This document shows positions 33,157 to 42,799 of a DNA stretch of 64,000 nucleotides, one piece after another; positions within the stretch are counted from its first letter, which is position 1; each line of letters begins with the position of its first letter. Under the pieces are notes generated by a model. It did not search any database. It saw nothing but the letters and a program-made list of their open reading frames with translations, and was not told the DNA's origin. This stretch comes from Streptomyces sp. CG1. GTDB taxonomy: Bacteria > Actinomycetota > Actinomycetes > Streptomycetales > Streptomycetaceae. Location of the stretch: the NCBI RefSeq assembly GCF_041080625.1, contig NZ_CP163518.1, forward strand, positions 6,565,501 through 6,629,500, read 5' to 3'. A program made the translations under genes and the position numbers.

Positions 33157-34407
33157 ATGACGGACAGTATGCGGCGCAAGGGCCTGGTGGCCGCGTCCGC
33201 TCTGCTCGGCGGTGTGCTGGCGCTCACGGCCTGTTCCGGAGGCGACAACAAGTCCTCTGGCAACGGCAAGGGCGACTCCTCACAGGCCCAGGCCGACGCG
33301 GCGGCGGCGAAGAAGTCCTCCGACGCGCAGATCACCGTCACTCCGAAGGACGGCTCCAACAACGCGTCGATCAACAACTCCGGCACCGTCACCGTCAGCA
33401 AGGGCACGCTCACCGGTGTCACCATGACCACCGAGAGCGGCACGGCCGTCGCCGGTCAGCTCTCCGCCGACAAGACGAGCTGGAAGCCCAGCGCCCAGCT
33501 GGACCGCTCCACCACCTACAAGGTCGCCGCGGAGGCCAAGGACTCCCAGGGCCGCATAGCCCACGAGAACGCCTCCTTCACCACGGTCTCCCCCGCCAAC
33601 AGCTTCATCGGCAGCTTCACCCCGGACAACGGCTCCACGGTCGGTGTCGGCATGCCGGTCTCGATCAACTTCGACAAGGCGATCACCAACAAGGCGGCCG
33701 TGCAGAAGGGCATCACGGTCAGCACCACCAGCGGCCAGGAGGTCGCCTGCCACTGGTTCGACGCCAACCGCATGGACTGCCGCCCGGAGCAGTACTGGAA
33801 GGAAGGCTCCACCGTCACGCTGAAGCTGGCGCTCGACGGCATCGAGGGCGCGCCGGGTGTCCACGGCGTCCAGCAGAAGACGGTCACCTTCCACATCGGC
33901 CGCAACCAGGTCTCGTACGTCGACGCGAAGACCAAGCAGATGAAGGTCACGCAGGACGGCAAGGTCGTCAAGACCATCCCGATCTCCGCCGGCTCCCCCG
34001 AGCACACCACGTACGAGGGGCAGATGGTGATCTCCGAGAAGTTCACCCAGACCCGGATGAACGGCGCGACGGTCGGCTTCAAGGACTCCGACGGCAAGGG
34101 CGAGTACGACATCAAGGACGTGCCGCACGCCATGCGCCTGACCAGCTCCGGCACCTTCATCCACGGCAACTACTGGGGCGCGCCGTCCGTGTTCGGCAAC
34201 GTCAACACCAGCCACGGCTGTGTCGGCCTGCAGGACGCCAAGGGCGCGGGCGACCCGAACACCCCGGCCGCCTGGTTCTACGGCAACTCCCTGATCGGTG
34301 ACGTGGTGGTCGTCCAGAACACCGGCGACAAGACGGTCGCGCCGGACAACGGCCTCAACGGCTGGAACATGGACTGGGCCCAGTGGAAGGCCGGTTCGGC
34401 CGTCTGA
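33157..34407 (+). CDS. lipoprotein L,D-transpeptidase
   Basis: A 416-aa cell-wall enzyme forming 3-3 peptidoglycan cross-links or attaching proteins. ATG 33157 is chosen over 33139 because GGAGAAG lies upstream. A signal peptide ends in the lipobox LTAC, so it is a membrane-tethered lipoprotein. Two Ig-like/Big domains (about residues 60-270) precede the YkuD domain, which has GNYWGAPSVFGNVNTSHGCVGL with the catalytic His and Cys. The layout matches mycobacterial LdtMt2-type enzymes. A hairpin terminator follows. Confidence 0.93.
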   Translation: MTDSMRRKGLVAASALLGGVLALTACSGGDNKSSGNGKGDSSQAQADAAAAKKSSDAQITVTPKDGSNNASINNSGTVTVSKGTLTGVTMTTESGTAVAGQLSADKTSWKPSAQLDRSTTYKVAAEAKDSQGRIAHENASFTTVSPANSFIGSFTPDNGSTVGVGMPVSINFDKAITNKAAVQKGITVSTTSGQEVACHWFDANRMDCRPEQYWKEGSTVTLKLALDGIEGAPGVHGVQQKTVTFHIGRNQVSYVDAKTKQMKVTQDGKVVKTIPISAGSPEHTTYEGQMVISEKFTQTRMNGATVGFKDSDGKGEYDIKDVPHAMRLTSSGTFIHGNYWGAPSVFGNVNTSHGCVGLQDAKGAGDPNTPAAWFYGNSLIGDVVVVQNTGDKTVAPDNGLNGWNMDWAQWKAGSAV

Positions 34408-34794
34408 CGGTCCGCCCCACAGCGGGTTCACAGCTCCTCCGGTGCCGCCCTTCGGGGCGGCACCGGTGTTTCCGGGCTCGGCCACAGCCTTCTCATCCGG
34501 CTCTTATGCCGGCCTTAGGGTGCCGTCAGGGATGGCCCGGTGGAGCCGGGACATCTCAGGGCACGCAGTGGCATCCGGCATAGAGCTGCCGGACACCCTG
34601 CCTGGCAGGGCCGGGCAAGTGCGAACGTGTGTGCAGTCGTTCGCCGGTTGGGGTGACATGGACGGAATCTGGTGCGGGGCGTTCGGGTGTCGTACGTATG
34701 GTCTGGTTGCGGAGTCCGGTTGATCCGGGCGGATGCTGAGCCGGTAGTGAGGGCGGGGGTGACGGTGTGGCGGAGGTAAAGGAGGCTGACGGGG
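34408..34794. other. intergenic stretch between ldt and tnpB
   Basis: 387 bases without a supported gene. After the terminator at 34439-34466 there are small palindromes (CCGGCATAGAGCTGCCGG near 34574 and CCCTGCCTGGCAGGG near 34598) that could be remains of a transposon left end. The missing first 60 or so codons of tnpB were not found in any frame. Confidence 0.5.
34439..34466 (+). terminator. terminator after L,D-transpeptidase gene
   Basis: CCGGTGCCGCCC (34439-34450) and GGGCGGCACCGG (34455-34466) form a perfect 12-bp stem with a TTCG tetraloop, followed by TGTTT. Confidence 0.9.
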
Positions 34795-35814
34795 ATGGAC
34801 CGGATGCTGACCGAGGCCCGTGCCATCACGCCTTGGCTGGCCGAGGGCGCCAGTGTGCCGCAGCAGCAACTGATCCGTGACTTCGGAAAATCCCGTGCGA
34901 AGGCCCTGAAGGACATCAGGAACCGGCTGCCGCTGAGGCAGCGGGCGGGGATGCCAGGTTACAAGAAGAAGCACGAGGCGGATCCGAGCCTGAACTACAC
35001 GCGGCGAGGATTCCGGCTCAAGGATGGGCGGTTGAATCTTGCGGGCGGGATCGTACTGAGGGTGGTGTGGTCGCGGGAACTGCCCGCTGACCCCACCTCG
35101 GTACGGGTGTTTCGGGACGGCGTGGGCGACTGGTACGCCTCCTTCGTCGTCCCCGCCCGGGTCGAACCGCTGCCGGAGACCGGCCGGGTACTGGGTGTGG
35201 ACTGGGGCGTGAAGGAGATCGCGACCACCACCAGCGACGTACACGACCTGCTTCACCCCGAGCACGGCAAGAAGGCCAAGGTCAAGCTGTCCCGGTACGA
35301 CCGGATGATGGCTCGCCGCAAGCCGAAGAAGGGGCAGGCATCGTCGAAGAGTTACCGGGAGGCGAAGAGGTGGAGAGCGAAGACCTACCAGAAGATAGCC
35401 CGGCAGCGGCAGGACTCGGCCCGCAAGTGGGCAAAGAAGGTCGTGCGCGACCATGACGCGATCGCGGTGGAGGACTTCAAGCCGAAGTTCCTGGCCAGAA
35501 CCTCCCTGGCACGCAAGGCGGCGGACGCTGCGATCGGCGCGACGAAGAAGGCCTTGATCGAGATGGGCCGCAAGCACGGGCGGGACGTGCGCCTGGTGCA
35601 TCCCGCGCACACCACAATGGACTGCGCATCGTGCGGAGCGAGAACCGAGCACGCACTTCCTCTTTCAGAACGTACCTACACCTGCACCGCGTGCGGAGCC
35701 GTGTCCCCCAGGGATAAGAACTCCGCCCGTGTGATGCTCGTCCGGGCTGGTCTGAATCCTGCTGGTGCCGAGGGCGTAAGACCTCCTGGAGCGCTGCTCC
35801 GGGAGGCGGCCTGA
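34795..35814 (+). CDS. tnpB: IS200/IS605-family TnpB, N-terminally truncated
   Basis: RNA-guided nuclease of IS605-type elements, here 339 aa. The RuvC triad is intact: Asp136 (GVDWGVKEIATTT), Glu226 (AVEDFK) and Asp307 (SPRDKNSARVML). The zinc ribbon is present with C277, C280, C297 and C300. The start ATG 34795 follows AGGAGG, but an in-frame stop sits six codons upstream and the usual first 50-60 residues (the -RLYP- and NWAL-type region) are missing. DNA cleavage may therefore be lost. No tnpA is present. A right-end hairpin follows at 35824. Confidence 0.88.
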   Translation: MDRMLTEARAITPWLAEGASVPQQQLIRDFGKSRAKALKDIRNRLPLRQRAGMPGYKKKHEADPSLNYTRRGFRLKDGRLNLAGGIVLRVVWSRELPADPTSVRVFRDGVGDWYASFVVPARVEPLPETGRVLGVDWGVKEIATTTSDVHDLLHPEHGKKAKVKLSRYDRMMARRKPKKGQASSKSYREAKRWRAKTYQKIARQRQDSARKWAKKVVRDHDAIAVEDFKPKFLARTSLARKAADAAIGATKKALIEMGRKHGRDVRLVHPAHTTMDCASCGARTEHALPLSERTYTCTACGAVSPRDKNSARVMLVRAGLNPAGAEGVRPPGALLREAA

Positions 35815-35816
35815 GC

Positions 35817-35852
35817 CAGGAATCCCCTCCTTTCAGGGAGGGGAGCAGTCAA
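35817..35852 (+). mobile_element. IS605-type right end with hairpin (omega-RNA 3' end)
   Basis: CCCCTCC (35824-35830) pairs with GGAGGGG (35837-35843) and is followed by AGCAGTCAA, the usual end of Streptomyces IS200/IS605 elements. In such elements this region is the 3' part of the guide RNA, so the guide would start at about 35853 inside the broken ABC gene. Confidence 0.72.
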
Positions 35853-36498
<646 letters not shown>

Positions 36499-36733
36499 TG
36501 GCATCCAATACCGGTCGCACACCAGGTACTTCGCGGCCCTGTAACGGTGTCCCGGCCGCGACGTAACAGTTTTCCTTCACTCTTTCTTACCCTCCTTTTG
36601 TCTATTGAGCCGTCCGTCGGTCCCCCGGCATACTGCGTGATCCCGGGGGGCGGCGTGCGTGTGGATGCACAAGATCGCCTCTGGCCGGGTCGAACGGGGA
36701 ATTCGCCCGGTACTCCATCTCCAGGGGGAGAAC

Positions 36734-39700
36734 TTGCGCAGACAAGTGAAAAGAGCTGCTGCGGCCGGCATGGCCACGGCCGCAGCCGCCGCCCTCGCAG
36801 CGGGTATGACCAGCCCGGCGACGGCGAAGCCCGCGGGCGCCCCGACCACCGCCCCGGCCCCCGCCTCCGCGCTCGCCGCGAAGACCCATGTCACCCTGAT
36901 CACCGGTGACCGGGTCGGCCTCGACGCCAGGGGCCGGATCGTCGGCCTGGAGCGGGCCAAGGGCCGTGAGCACATGCCCTTCCAGGTCCGCAGGACCGCC
37001 GGCCACACGCTCGTCATCCCCGTCGACGCGGCCCACCTGGTGGCCTCCGGCACGCTGGACCAGCGCCTGTTCGACGTCACCGAGCTGAACAAGTCCGCCA
37101 CCCGCCGGGCCCAGAAGAACGGCCTGAACGTCATCGTCGGCTACACCGGCTCCGCCGCGGCCGTCAAGGCGGACGTCCGGGGCGCGGGCAAGCTGCGCCG
37201 CAGCCTGACAACTCTCAACGCCGACGCCGTGCAGACGCCGGTCCAGGACACCGCCCAGCTGTGGCACGCCGTCACCCGCGGCGACCGGACCGCCTCCGGC
37301 ATCGCGCACGTCTGGCTCGACGGCGTCCGCAAGGCCTCCCTCGACAAGTCCGTGCCCCAGATCGGCGCCCCCGTCGCGTGGAAGGCCGGCTACACCGGCA
37401 AGGGCGTGAAGGTCGCCGTCCTGGACACCGGTGTGGACACCCGCCACCCGGACCTCGAGGACCAGGTGATCGCGTCCAGGAACTTCACCTCCGCCGCCGA
37501 CGCCACCGACCACTACGGGCACGGCACCCACGTCGCCTCCATCGTGGCGGGCACCGGCGCCAAGTCCGGCGGCAAGTACAAGGGAGTCGCCCCGGACGCC
37601 AAGATCCTCAACGGCAAGGTGCTGGACGACACCGGGTCCGGTGACGACTCCGGCATCCTCGCCGGCATGGAGTGGGCCGCCGCGCAGGGTGCGAGCGTCG
37701 TCAACCTGAGCCTCGGCGGCACCGACACCCCCGGCATCGACCCCCTCGAGGCCGAGGTCAACAAGCTCTCCGCCGCCAAGGGCATCCTGTTCGCGATCGC
37801 CGCGGGCAACGACGGCCTCCACTCGATAGGTTCGCCGGGCAGCGCGGACGCCGCGCTCACCGTCGGCGCCGTCGACCAGCAGGACAAGCTCGCCGACTTC
37901 TCCTCCACCGGCCCGCGCCTCGGCGACGGCGCCGTCAAGCCGGACGTCACCGCGCCCGGCGTGGACATCACCGCGGCCGCGGCCAAGGGCAGCGTCATCG
38001 ACCAGGAGGTCGGCGAGAAGCCCGAGGGCTACCTGACCCTCTCCGGCACCTCGATGGCCACCCCGCATGTCGCGGGCGCCGCCGCGATCCTGAAGCAGGA
38101 GCACCCCGACTGGGGCTACGCCGAGCTGAAGGGCGCGCTGACCGGCTCCGCGAAGGGCGGCAACTACACGCCGTACCAGCAGGGTTCGGGTCGTATCGCG
38201 GTGGACAAGGCCATCAAGGAGTCCGTGATCGCCGACCCGGTGTCGGTGAACTTCGGGACGCAGGCGTGGCCGCACACCGACGACAAGCCGGTCACCAAGA
38301 AGGTCACGTACCGCAACCTCGGCGACAAGGACGTCACGCTCACCCTGAGCAGCAGCGCCCTCGACCCCAAGGGGCACGCGGCCCCCGAGGGCTTCTTCAA
38401 GCTCGGCGCGGGCAAGCTGACGGTCCCGGCGCACGGCAGGGCCTCCGTCGCCCTCACCGTCGACACCAAGCTGGGCGGCACCCTCGACGGTGCCTACTCC
38501 GCGTACGTCACCGCGACCGGCGCCGGCCAGTCCGTCCGCACGGCCGCCGCGGTGCAGCGCGAGGTGGAGTCGTACGACGTCACGCTGAAGTTCATCGGCC
38601 GTGACGGCAAGCCGGCCACGTTCTACAACGCCGACCTCACCGGTGTGTCCGGGCCGGCGAACGGCACCGAGCTGGGCCCGTACGACCCGTCCGGCTCGGT
38701 GAAGGTGCGCGTGCCCAGGGGCACGTACATCCTCAACTCCTCCGTCTTCGTGGACCGGAACGGCACCAAGGGCGCCGACTGGATCGCCCAGCCGAAGCTG
38801 ACCGTCGCCAAGAGGCAGACCGTCACCATCGACGCGCGCAAGGCCAAGCCGGTGGACATCACCGTCCCGGCCTCAGGCGTGCAGTCGCGGTTCGCCGCGC
38901 CCGGGTACGCCGTCACGGTCGGCGGCAACCAGTACGGCTACAACTGGATCCTGGACTCCTACCAGGGCTTCCGCAGCGCCCACCTGGGCCCGCAGCTGCC
39001 CGACGGCCAGCTGTTCCAGCAGTGGGACGGCCACTGGACCAAGGGCACGAGCGAGCAGTACGACGTGACCTCCGGCGGCCCGGTCAGGAAGCTCGCCACC
39101 GGCTACACCCAGCACTACAAGGCGAGTGAGCTGGCCACCGTCAAGGCCCGGCTCGGTGCCTCCGCGAGCGGCAAGACCGGCTCGATCAGCGCCGCGGGCT
39201 GGCTGCCCGGCAGCATGGGCGCCTCCTCCATCGACGTGGCGCAGAAGCTGCCCGGCACCCGCACCCTGCACCTGTCCGCCGGCGGCGGGGTCCTGTGGGA
39301 CCTGGACTTCACCCAGTACGGAGGCTCCGACCAGGACGGATTCCCGGTTCCCGACGCGGGCTACTCGCTCGGCGAGTCCTCCTTCAGGGCCGGCCACACC
39401 TACACGAAGACGGTCGGCACCGCCGTCTTCGGCCCGCACGTCGGCAAGGACCTCGGTCTCTTCCGCACCGGCAACGAGATATACGGCTCACTGCCGCTGT
39501 TCGCCGACTCCGCCCAGCACGCCGGGTACTCGGACTTCAGCTCGGTGAACACGACCCTGTACCGCGACGGTGCCAAGGCCGGCGCCAACGACGACCCGCT
39601 GTTCGGCGAGGCGACCTTCAAGGTCCCGGCCGGTGCGGCCGCGTACCAGCTGACCACGTCCGTCCAGCGCGCGGCGAAGGTCGCCCGGGCCTCCTCCCGG

Positions 39701-40054
39701 ATCGACGCGACCTGGACCTTCCGCTCCCAGCAGGTGTCCGGCACCCCCGTCCAGCTTCCGGCCTCCGTGCTGCGCTACGGCATCACGACCGGCCTCGACA
39801 GCGCGGTCCCGGCCGGCCGGACGGTCACCTTCCCGGTCACCGTCGAGGGCGCGGCGGCGGGCGGCAACCTCACCTCGCTCGTCGTGTACGTCTCCTACGA
39901 CGGCAAGACCTTCCAGAAGGCCGACGTCCGCGGCGGACGAATCACGGTGAAGAACCCGGCGAAGGGCAAGTCCCTCTCCCTCCGCTCCCGGATCACCGAC
40001 AAGAAGGGCAACACGTCGGAGATCACGATCTACGACGCGTACTTCGGCAAGTGA
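36734..40054 (+). CDS. large secreted subtilisin-like serine protease (S8)
   Basis: A secreted protease of about 1106 aa. The start is uncertain: TTG 36734 has GGGGGAG upstream; GTG 36746 is in frame. A signal peptide with an Ala-rich core comes first, then a propeptide. The catalytic domain carries Asp231 (AVLDTGVD), His263 (YGHGTHVAS) and Ser440 (SGTSMATPHVAG); Asn is seen in AIAAGNDG. About 550 residues of beta-rich domains follow, probably for substrate or cell-surface binding. This layout is common among Streptomyces extracellular peptidases. Monocistronic; a terminator follows. Confidence 0.92.
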   Translation: MRRQVKRAAAAGMATAAAAALAAGMTSPATAKPAGAPTTAPAPASALAAKTHVTLITGDRVGLDARGRIVGLERAKGREHMPFQVRRTAGHTLVIPVDAAHLVASGTLDQRLFDVTELNKSATRRAQKNGLNVIVGYTGSAAAVKADVRGAGKLRRSLTTLNADAVQTPVQDTAQLWHAVTRGDRTASGIAHVWLDGVRKASLDKSVPQIGAPVAWKAGYTGKGVKVAVLDTGVDTRHPDLEDQVIASRNFTSAADATDHYGHGTHVASIVAGTGAKSGGKYKGVAPDAKILNGKVLDDTGSGDDSGILAGMEWAAAQGASVVNLSLGGTDTPGIDPLEAEVNKLSAAKGILFAIAAGNDGLHSIGSPGSADAALTVGAVDQQDKLADFSSTGPRLGDGAVKPDVTAPGVDITAAAAKGSVIDQEVGEKPEGYLTLSGTSMATPHVAGAAAILKQEHPDWGYAELKGALTGSAKGGNYTPYQQGSGRIAVDKAIKESVIADPVSVNFGTQAWPHTDDKPVTKKVTYRNLGDKDVTLTLSSSALDPKGHAAPEGFFKLGAGKLTVPAHGRASVALTVDTKLGGTLDGAYSAYVTATGAGQSVRTAAAVQREVESYDVTLKFIGRDGKPATFYNADLTGVSGPANGTELGPYDPSGSVKVRVPRGTYILNSSVFVDRNGTKGADWIAQPKLTVAKRQTVTIDARKAKPVDITVPASGVQSRFAAPGYAVTVGGNQYGYNWILDSYQGFRSAHLGPQLPDGQLFQQWDGHWTKGTSEQYDVTSGGPVRKLATGYTQHYKASELATVKARLGASASGKTGSISAAGWLPGSMGASSIDVAQKLPGTRTLHLSAGGGVLWDLDFTQYGGSDQDGFPVPDAGYSLGESSFRAGHTYTKTVGTAVFGPHVGKDLGLFRTGNEIYGSLPLFADSAQHAGYSDFSSVNTTLYRDGAKAGANDDPLFGEATFKVPAGAAAYQLTTSVQRAAKVARASSRIDATWTFRSQQVSGTPVQLPASVLRYGITTGLDSAVPAGRTVTFPVTVEGAAAGGNLTSLVVYVSYDGKTFQKADVRGGRITVKNPAKGKSLSLRSRITDKKGNTSEITIYDAYFGK

Positions 40055-40080
40055 GCGCGTAGCACCCTCTGCCGAGCCGA

Positions 40081-40112
40081 GGGGCACCCGGAGGACAGTC
40101 TCCGGGTGCCCC
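40081..40112. terminator. bidirectional terminator after protease gene
   Basis: GGGGCACCCGGAG (40081-40093) and CTCCGGGTGCCCC (40100-40112) form a perfect 13-bp stem with a six-base loop, between convergent genes. Confidence 0.9.
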
Positions 40113-40131
40113 CTGTCCTACCGACGACCGG

Positions 40132-41028
40132 CTAGGCCGAGGGCGCGGTGGTGCGGGCGGCGTCCGTGCCCCAGCTGGCCAGGAGGCGGAGGGAGTCGGC
40201 GGACGGGGAGCCCGGTTCGGCGTGGTACGTGAGCAGCGACTGGTCCGTGCCGTCCGTCAGGCGGAAGGACTCGAAGTTCAGGGAGAGGTCGCCCACCAGG
40301 GGGTGGTGCAGCCGCTTGACGCCGTGGTTCTTCTCCTTGACGTCGTGCGTCGCCCACAGCCGGCGGAACTCCTCGCTCTTCACGGAGAGTTCGCCCACCA
40401 GCGCCGACAGCCGCTGGTCGTCCGGATAGCAGCCGGCGTCCATGCGCAGGGCGCAGACGATGTCGATCGCCTTCTGCTCCCAGTCCACGAACAGATCGCG
40501 GTAGCCCGGGTGCAGGAACACCAGGCGGGCCCAGTTGCGCTCGCCCGGCGGCAGCTCGGCCCAGTCGCCGAAGAGCGCCGCCGCCATCCGGTTCCAGGCG
40601 AGGATCTCCGCGCGGCGCCCGACGACGTACGCCGGTACGCCCTCCAGCGTGTCCAGCAGCTGCCGCAGCGCGACGCGCACCTGCTGCTGCCGTGCCGCCG
40701 GCTTCTTCTTGTGCGACTTCGGCTTGGCCAGATGCGTCAGATGCGCGTGCTCGGCGTCCGAGAGCCTGAGCGCCCGGGCGATCGAGTCCAGGACCTCCGC
40801 CGAGACATTCCGCCCGTTGCCCTGTTCGAGCCGGGTGTAGTACGCCACCGACACCCCGGCCAGCTGCGCCAGCTCCTCGCGGCGCAGCCCCGGCACCCGC
40901 CGGTGCCGGCCGAAGTCGGGCAGGCCCACGTCCTCCGGCTTCAGCCGGGCCCGCCGGCTGCGCAGGAACTCGCTCAGTTCGGCCCGCCGGTCCAGGGGCG
41001 GGGAGGAGGGCACGGGCTGGATTTCCAT
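40132..41028 (-). CDS. XRE-family regulator with MmyB-like ligand domain
   Basis: A 298-aa regulator from ATG 41028. The HTH lies at about residues 15-80 (LSEFLRSRRARLKPEDVG, REELAQLAGVSVAYYTRLEQGNG). The rest is the MmyB-like PAS-type domain (YVVGRRAEILAWNRMAAALFGDW, NWARLVFLHPGYRDLF), which may bind fatty acids or other small ligands. It is divergent from a zinc alcohol dehydrogenase gene, with three direct repeats between them, so it most likely controls that gene. Such pairs are frequent in Streptomyces. Confidence 0.9.
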   Translation of the reverse strand: MEIQPVPSSPPLDRRAELSEFLRSRRARLKPEDVGLPDFGRHRRVPGLRREELAQLAGVSVAYYTRLEQGNGRNVSAEVLDSIARALRLSDAEHAHLTHLAKPKSHKKKPAARQQQVRVALRQLLDTLEGVPAYVVGRRAEILAWNRMAAALFGDWAELPPGERNWARLVFLHPGYRDLFVDWEQKAIDIVCALRMDAGCYPDDQRLSALVGELSVKSEEFRRLWATHDVKEKNHGVKRLHHPLVGDLSLNFESFRLTDGTDQSLLTYHAEPGSPSADSLRLLASWGTDAARTTAPSA

Positions 41029-41044
41029 ACATCCAGTATTCACG

Positions 41045-41098
41045 GTCGTACGCAGGCCAGCCTGATCCCGCCAGTGGTACGCACGGCAGTCGTACGCA
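41045..41098. promoter_or_regulatory. three direct repeats in XRE/ADH intergenic region
   Basis: GTCGTACGCA at 41045-41054 and 41089-41098 and GTGGTACGCA at 41074-41083 are in the same orientation. They lie between the divergent XRE and alcohol dehydrogenase starts, so they are candidate binding sites of the XRE protein. Confidence 0.6.
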
Positions 41099-41198
41099 AA
41101 GGCGTGGTCTGGGTGGCCGCCGTAGCGTGGGAGAGGCTGGGTTACGTACCCGGTGGGAAGGCAGCCGGGCACGCTGAACATCGCTAGGAGAACCCGGC

Positions 41199-42245
41199 AT
41201 GACCACCACTGTTGCTGCTTACGCCGCACCTGCCGCGAAGGCTCCGCTGGAGCGGACCACCATCGAGCGGCGCGCGGTCGGCGAGTTCGACGTCCTCATC
41301 GACATCGAGTTCGCCGGTATCTGCCACTCCGACATCCACCAGGCCCGGGAGGGCTGGGGCACGGCGATCTTCCCGATGGTGCCCGGTCACGAGATCGCGG
41401 GCGTCGTCGCCGAGGTCGGCACGGGTGTCACGAAGTACGCCGTCGGGGACCGGGTGGGCGTCGGCTGCATGGTCGACTCCTGCCGTGAGTGTGACAACTG
41501 CAGGGCCGGTCTGCAGCAGTACTGCACCGGCGGCGGCCCGATCTGGACGTACAACGCCGTCGGGAAGGACGGGCAGCCCACCTACGGCGGCTACGCTCAG
41601 AAGATCGTCGTGGACGAGAACTACGTCGTCCGCATCCCCGACGGCCTCCCCCTGGACGCGGCCGCGCCGCTGCTCTGCGCCGGCATCACCACGTACTCGC
41701 CGCTGAAGCACTGGAACGCAGGTCCGGGCAAGAAGGTCGCGGTCGTCGGCCTCGGCGGCCTCGGCCACATGGGCGTGAAGATCGCGGCGGCGCTGGGTGC
41801 CGAGGTCACCGTCCTGTCCCAGTCCCTCCGCAAGAAGGACGACGGCCTGAAGCTGGGCGCCACGCATTACCACGCTACCAGCGACCCGAAGACCTTCGAG
41901 GACCTCAAGGGCACCTTCGACATCATCCTCAACACGGTGTCGGCGCCGCTCGACTTCGACGCGTACCTCTCCCTGCTGCGCACGGACGGTGCGATGGTCA
42001 ACGTCGGCATCCCGGAGGAACCGGTCCGCATCCTGCTCTCCTCGGTCTTCGGCCACCGCCGCAGCCTGAGCAGCTCCGGCATCGGCGGCATCCCGGAGAC
42101 CCAGGAGATGCTCGACTTCTGCGCCGAGCACAACCTGGGCGCCGAGATCGAACTGATCCGTGCCGACCAGATCAACGAGGCGTACGAGCGCGTCGTGAAC
42201 AGCGATGTCCGCTACCGCTTCGTGATCGACACGGCGACGATCTGA
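41199..42245 (+). CDS. NAD(P)-dependent zinc alcohol dehydrogenase
   Basis: A 348-aa medium-chain dehydrogenase of the cinnamyl-alcohol dehydrogenase/YahK group. Catalytic zinc ligands: GICHSDIHQ (Cys, His) and PGHEIAGVV (His-Glu). Structural zinc Cys set: [17 protein letters not shown]. The Rossmann motif is [15 protein letters not shown], followed by SLRKKDDGL, which suggests NADP use. The likely reaction is reduction of aldehydes. RBS AGGAGA before ATG 41199. Probably controlled by the divergent XRE regulator. Confidence 0.93.
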   Translation: MTTTVAAYAAPAAKAPLERTTIERRAVGEFDVLIDIEFAGICHSDIHQAREGWGTAIFPMVPGHEIAGVVAEVGTGVTKYAVGDRVGVGCMVDSCRECDNCRAGLQQYCTGGGPIWTYNAVGKDGQPTYGGYAQKIVVDENYVVRIPDGLPLDAAAPLLCAGITTYSPLKHWNAGPGKKVAVVGLGGLGHMGVKIAAALGAEVTVLSQSLRKKDDGLKLGATHYHATSDPKTFEDLKGTFDIILNTVSAPLDFDAYLSLLRTDGAMVNVGIPEEPVRILLSSVFGHRRSLSSSGIGGIPETQEMLDFCAEHNLGAEIELIRADQINEAYERVVNSDVRYRFVIDTATI

Positions 42246-42250
42246 CGTCG

Positions 42251-42604
42251 TCACGCCTGCTTGGGCCGGTGGCCCAGGAGCCACAGCAGGTAGGGCCCGC
42301 CGACCAGGGCCGTGAGGGCGCCGAGCGGTATCTCCAGTGGTGGCAGCAGTGTGCGTGCCACGAGGTCGGCGGCCACCAGCACCACCGCACCCGCCAGTGC
42401 CGAGCACAGCAGTGGCAGGTGCGGGGTGCGGGTGAGGCGGCGGGCCGGCTGGGGTGCGGTCAGCGCGACGAACCCGATCGGACCGGCCGCGCCGGCCGAA
42501 GACTCCAGGTACGGGCGGTCGGCCGCATGGGCTGTCGGAGTGATCCTGAGGCCGGCGGTACGTGCTGTGTGACCGGCTCGGGCAGGGTCGATATGCAGGA
42601 TCAC
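42251..42604 (-). pseudogene. C-terminal fragment of a FecCD-type siderophore permease
   Basis: About 117 codons resemble the last third of iron-siderophore ABC permeases: AGPIGFVALTAPQPARRLTR, then ALAGAVVLVAADLVARTLLPPLEIPLGALTALVGGPYLLWLL. Normal family length is 330-350 aa and there is no upstream portion, signal or partner gene. The segment before residue 35 (ARTAGLRITPTAHAADRPYLESSAG) aligns only loosely and looks decayed. It is convergent with and six bases from the alcohol dehydrogenase stop. Confidence 0.75.
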
Positions 42605-42655
42605 TGTCCGTAACGTCCAGCCCCCGGTTCAACCCCGTTCGAAGAGGGAACGCAG

Positions 42656-42799
42656 GTGCTTCGGATCCGAGCCTCATCAGCGCACCACGACCGCGCGGCC
42701 TGGGCCCAGCGTGCCCTCATCGCCGCTTACGGCCCGGACGATACTGACTCCGGAAACGACACCGCACCCTACGCCGCCCTGCGGGTGGGATGGCGGTGA
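42656..42799 (+). CDS. possible 47-aa coupling peptide before GH16 gene
   Basis: A GTG at 42656 preceded by AGAGGGA six bases away opens a 47-codon frame (RASSAHHDRAAWAQRALIAAYG...). Its TGA at 42797-42799 overlaps the ATG of the GH16 gene by ten bases. The GH16 gene lacks a good ribosome binding site, so translation of this small frame may help it start. No homology is recognised; it could also be chance in GC-rich DNA. Confidence 0.4.
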   Translation: MLRIRASSAHHDRAAWAQRALIAAYGPDDTDSGNDTAPYAALRVGWR

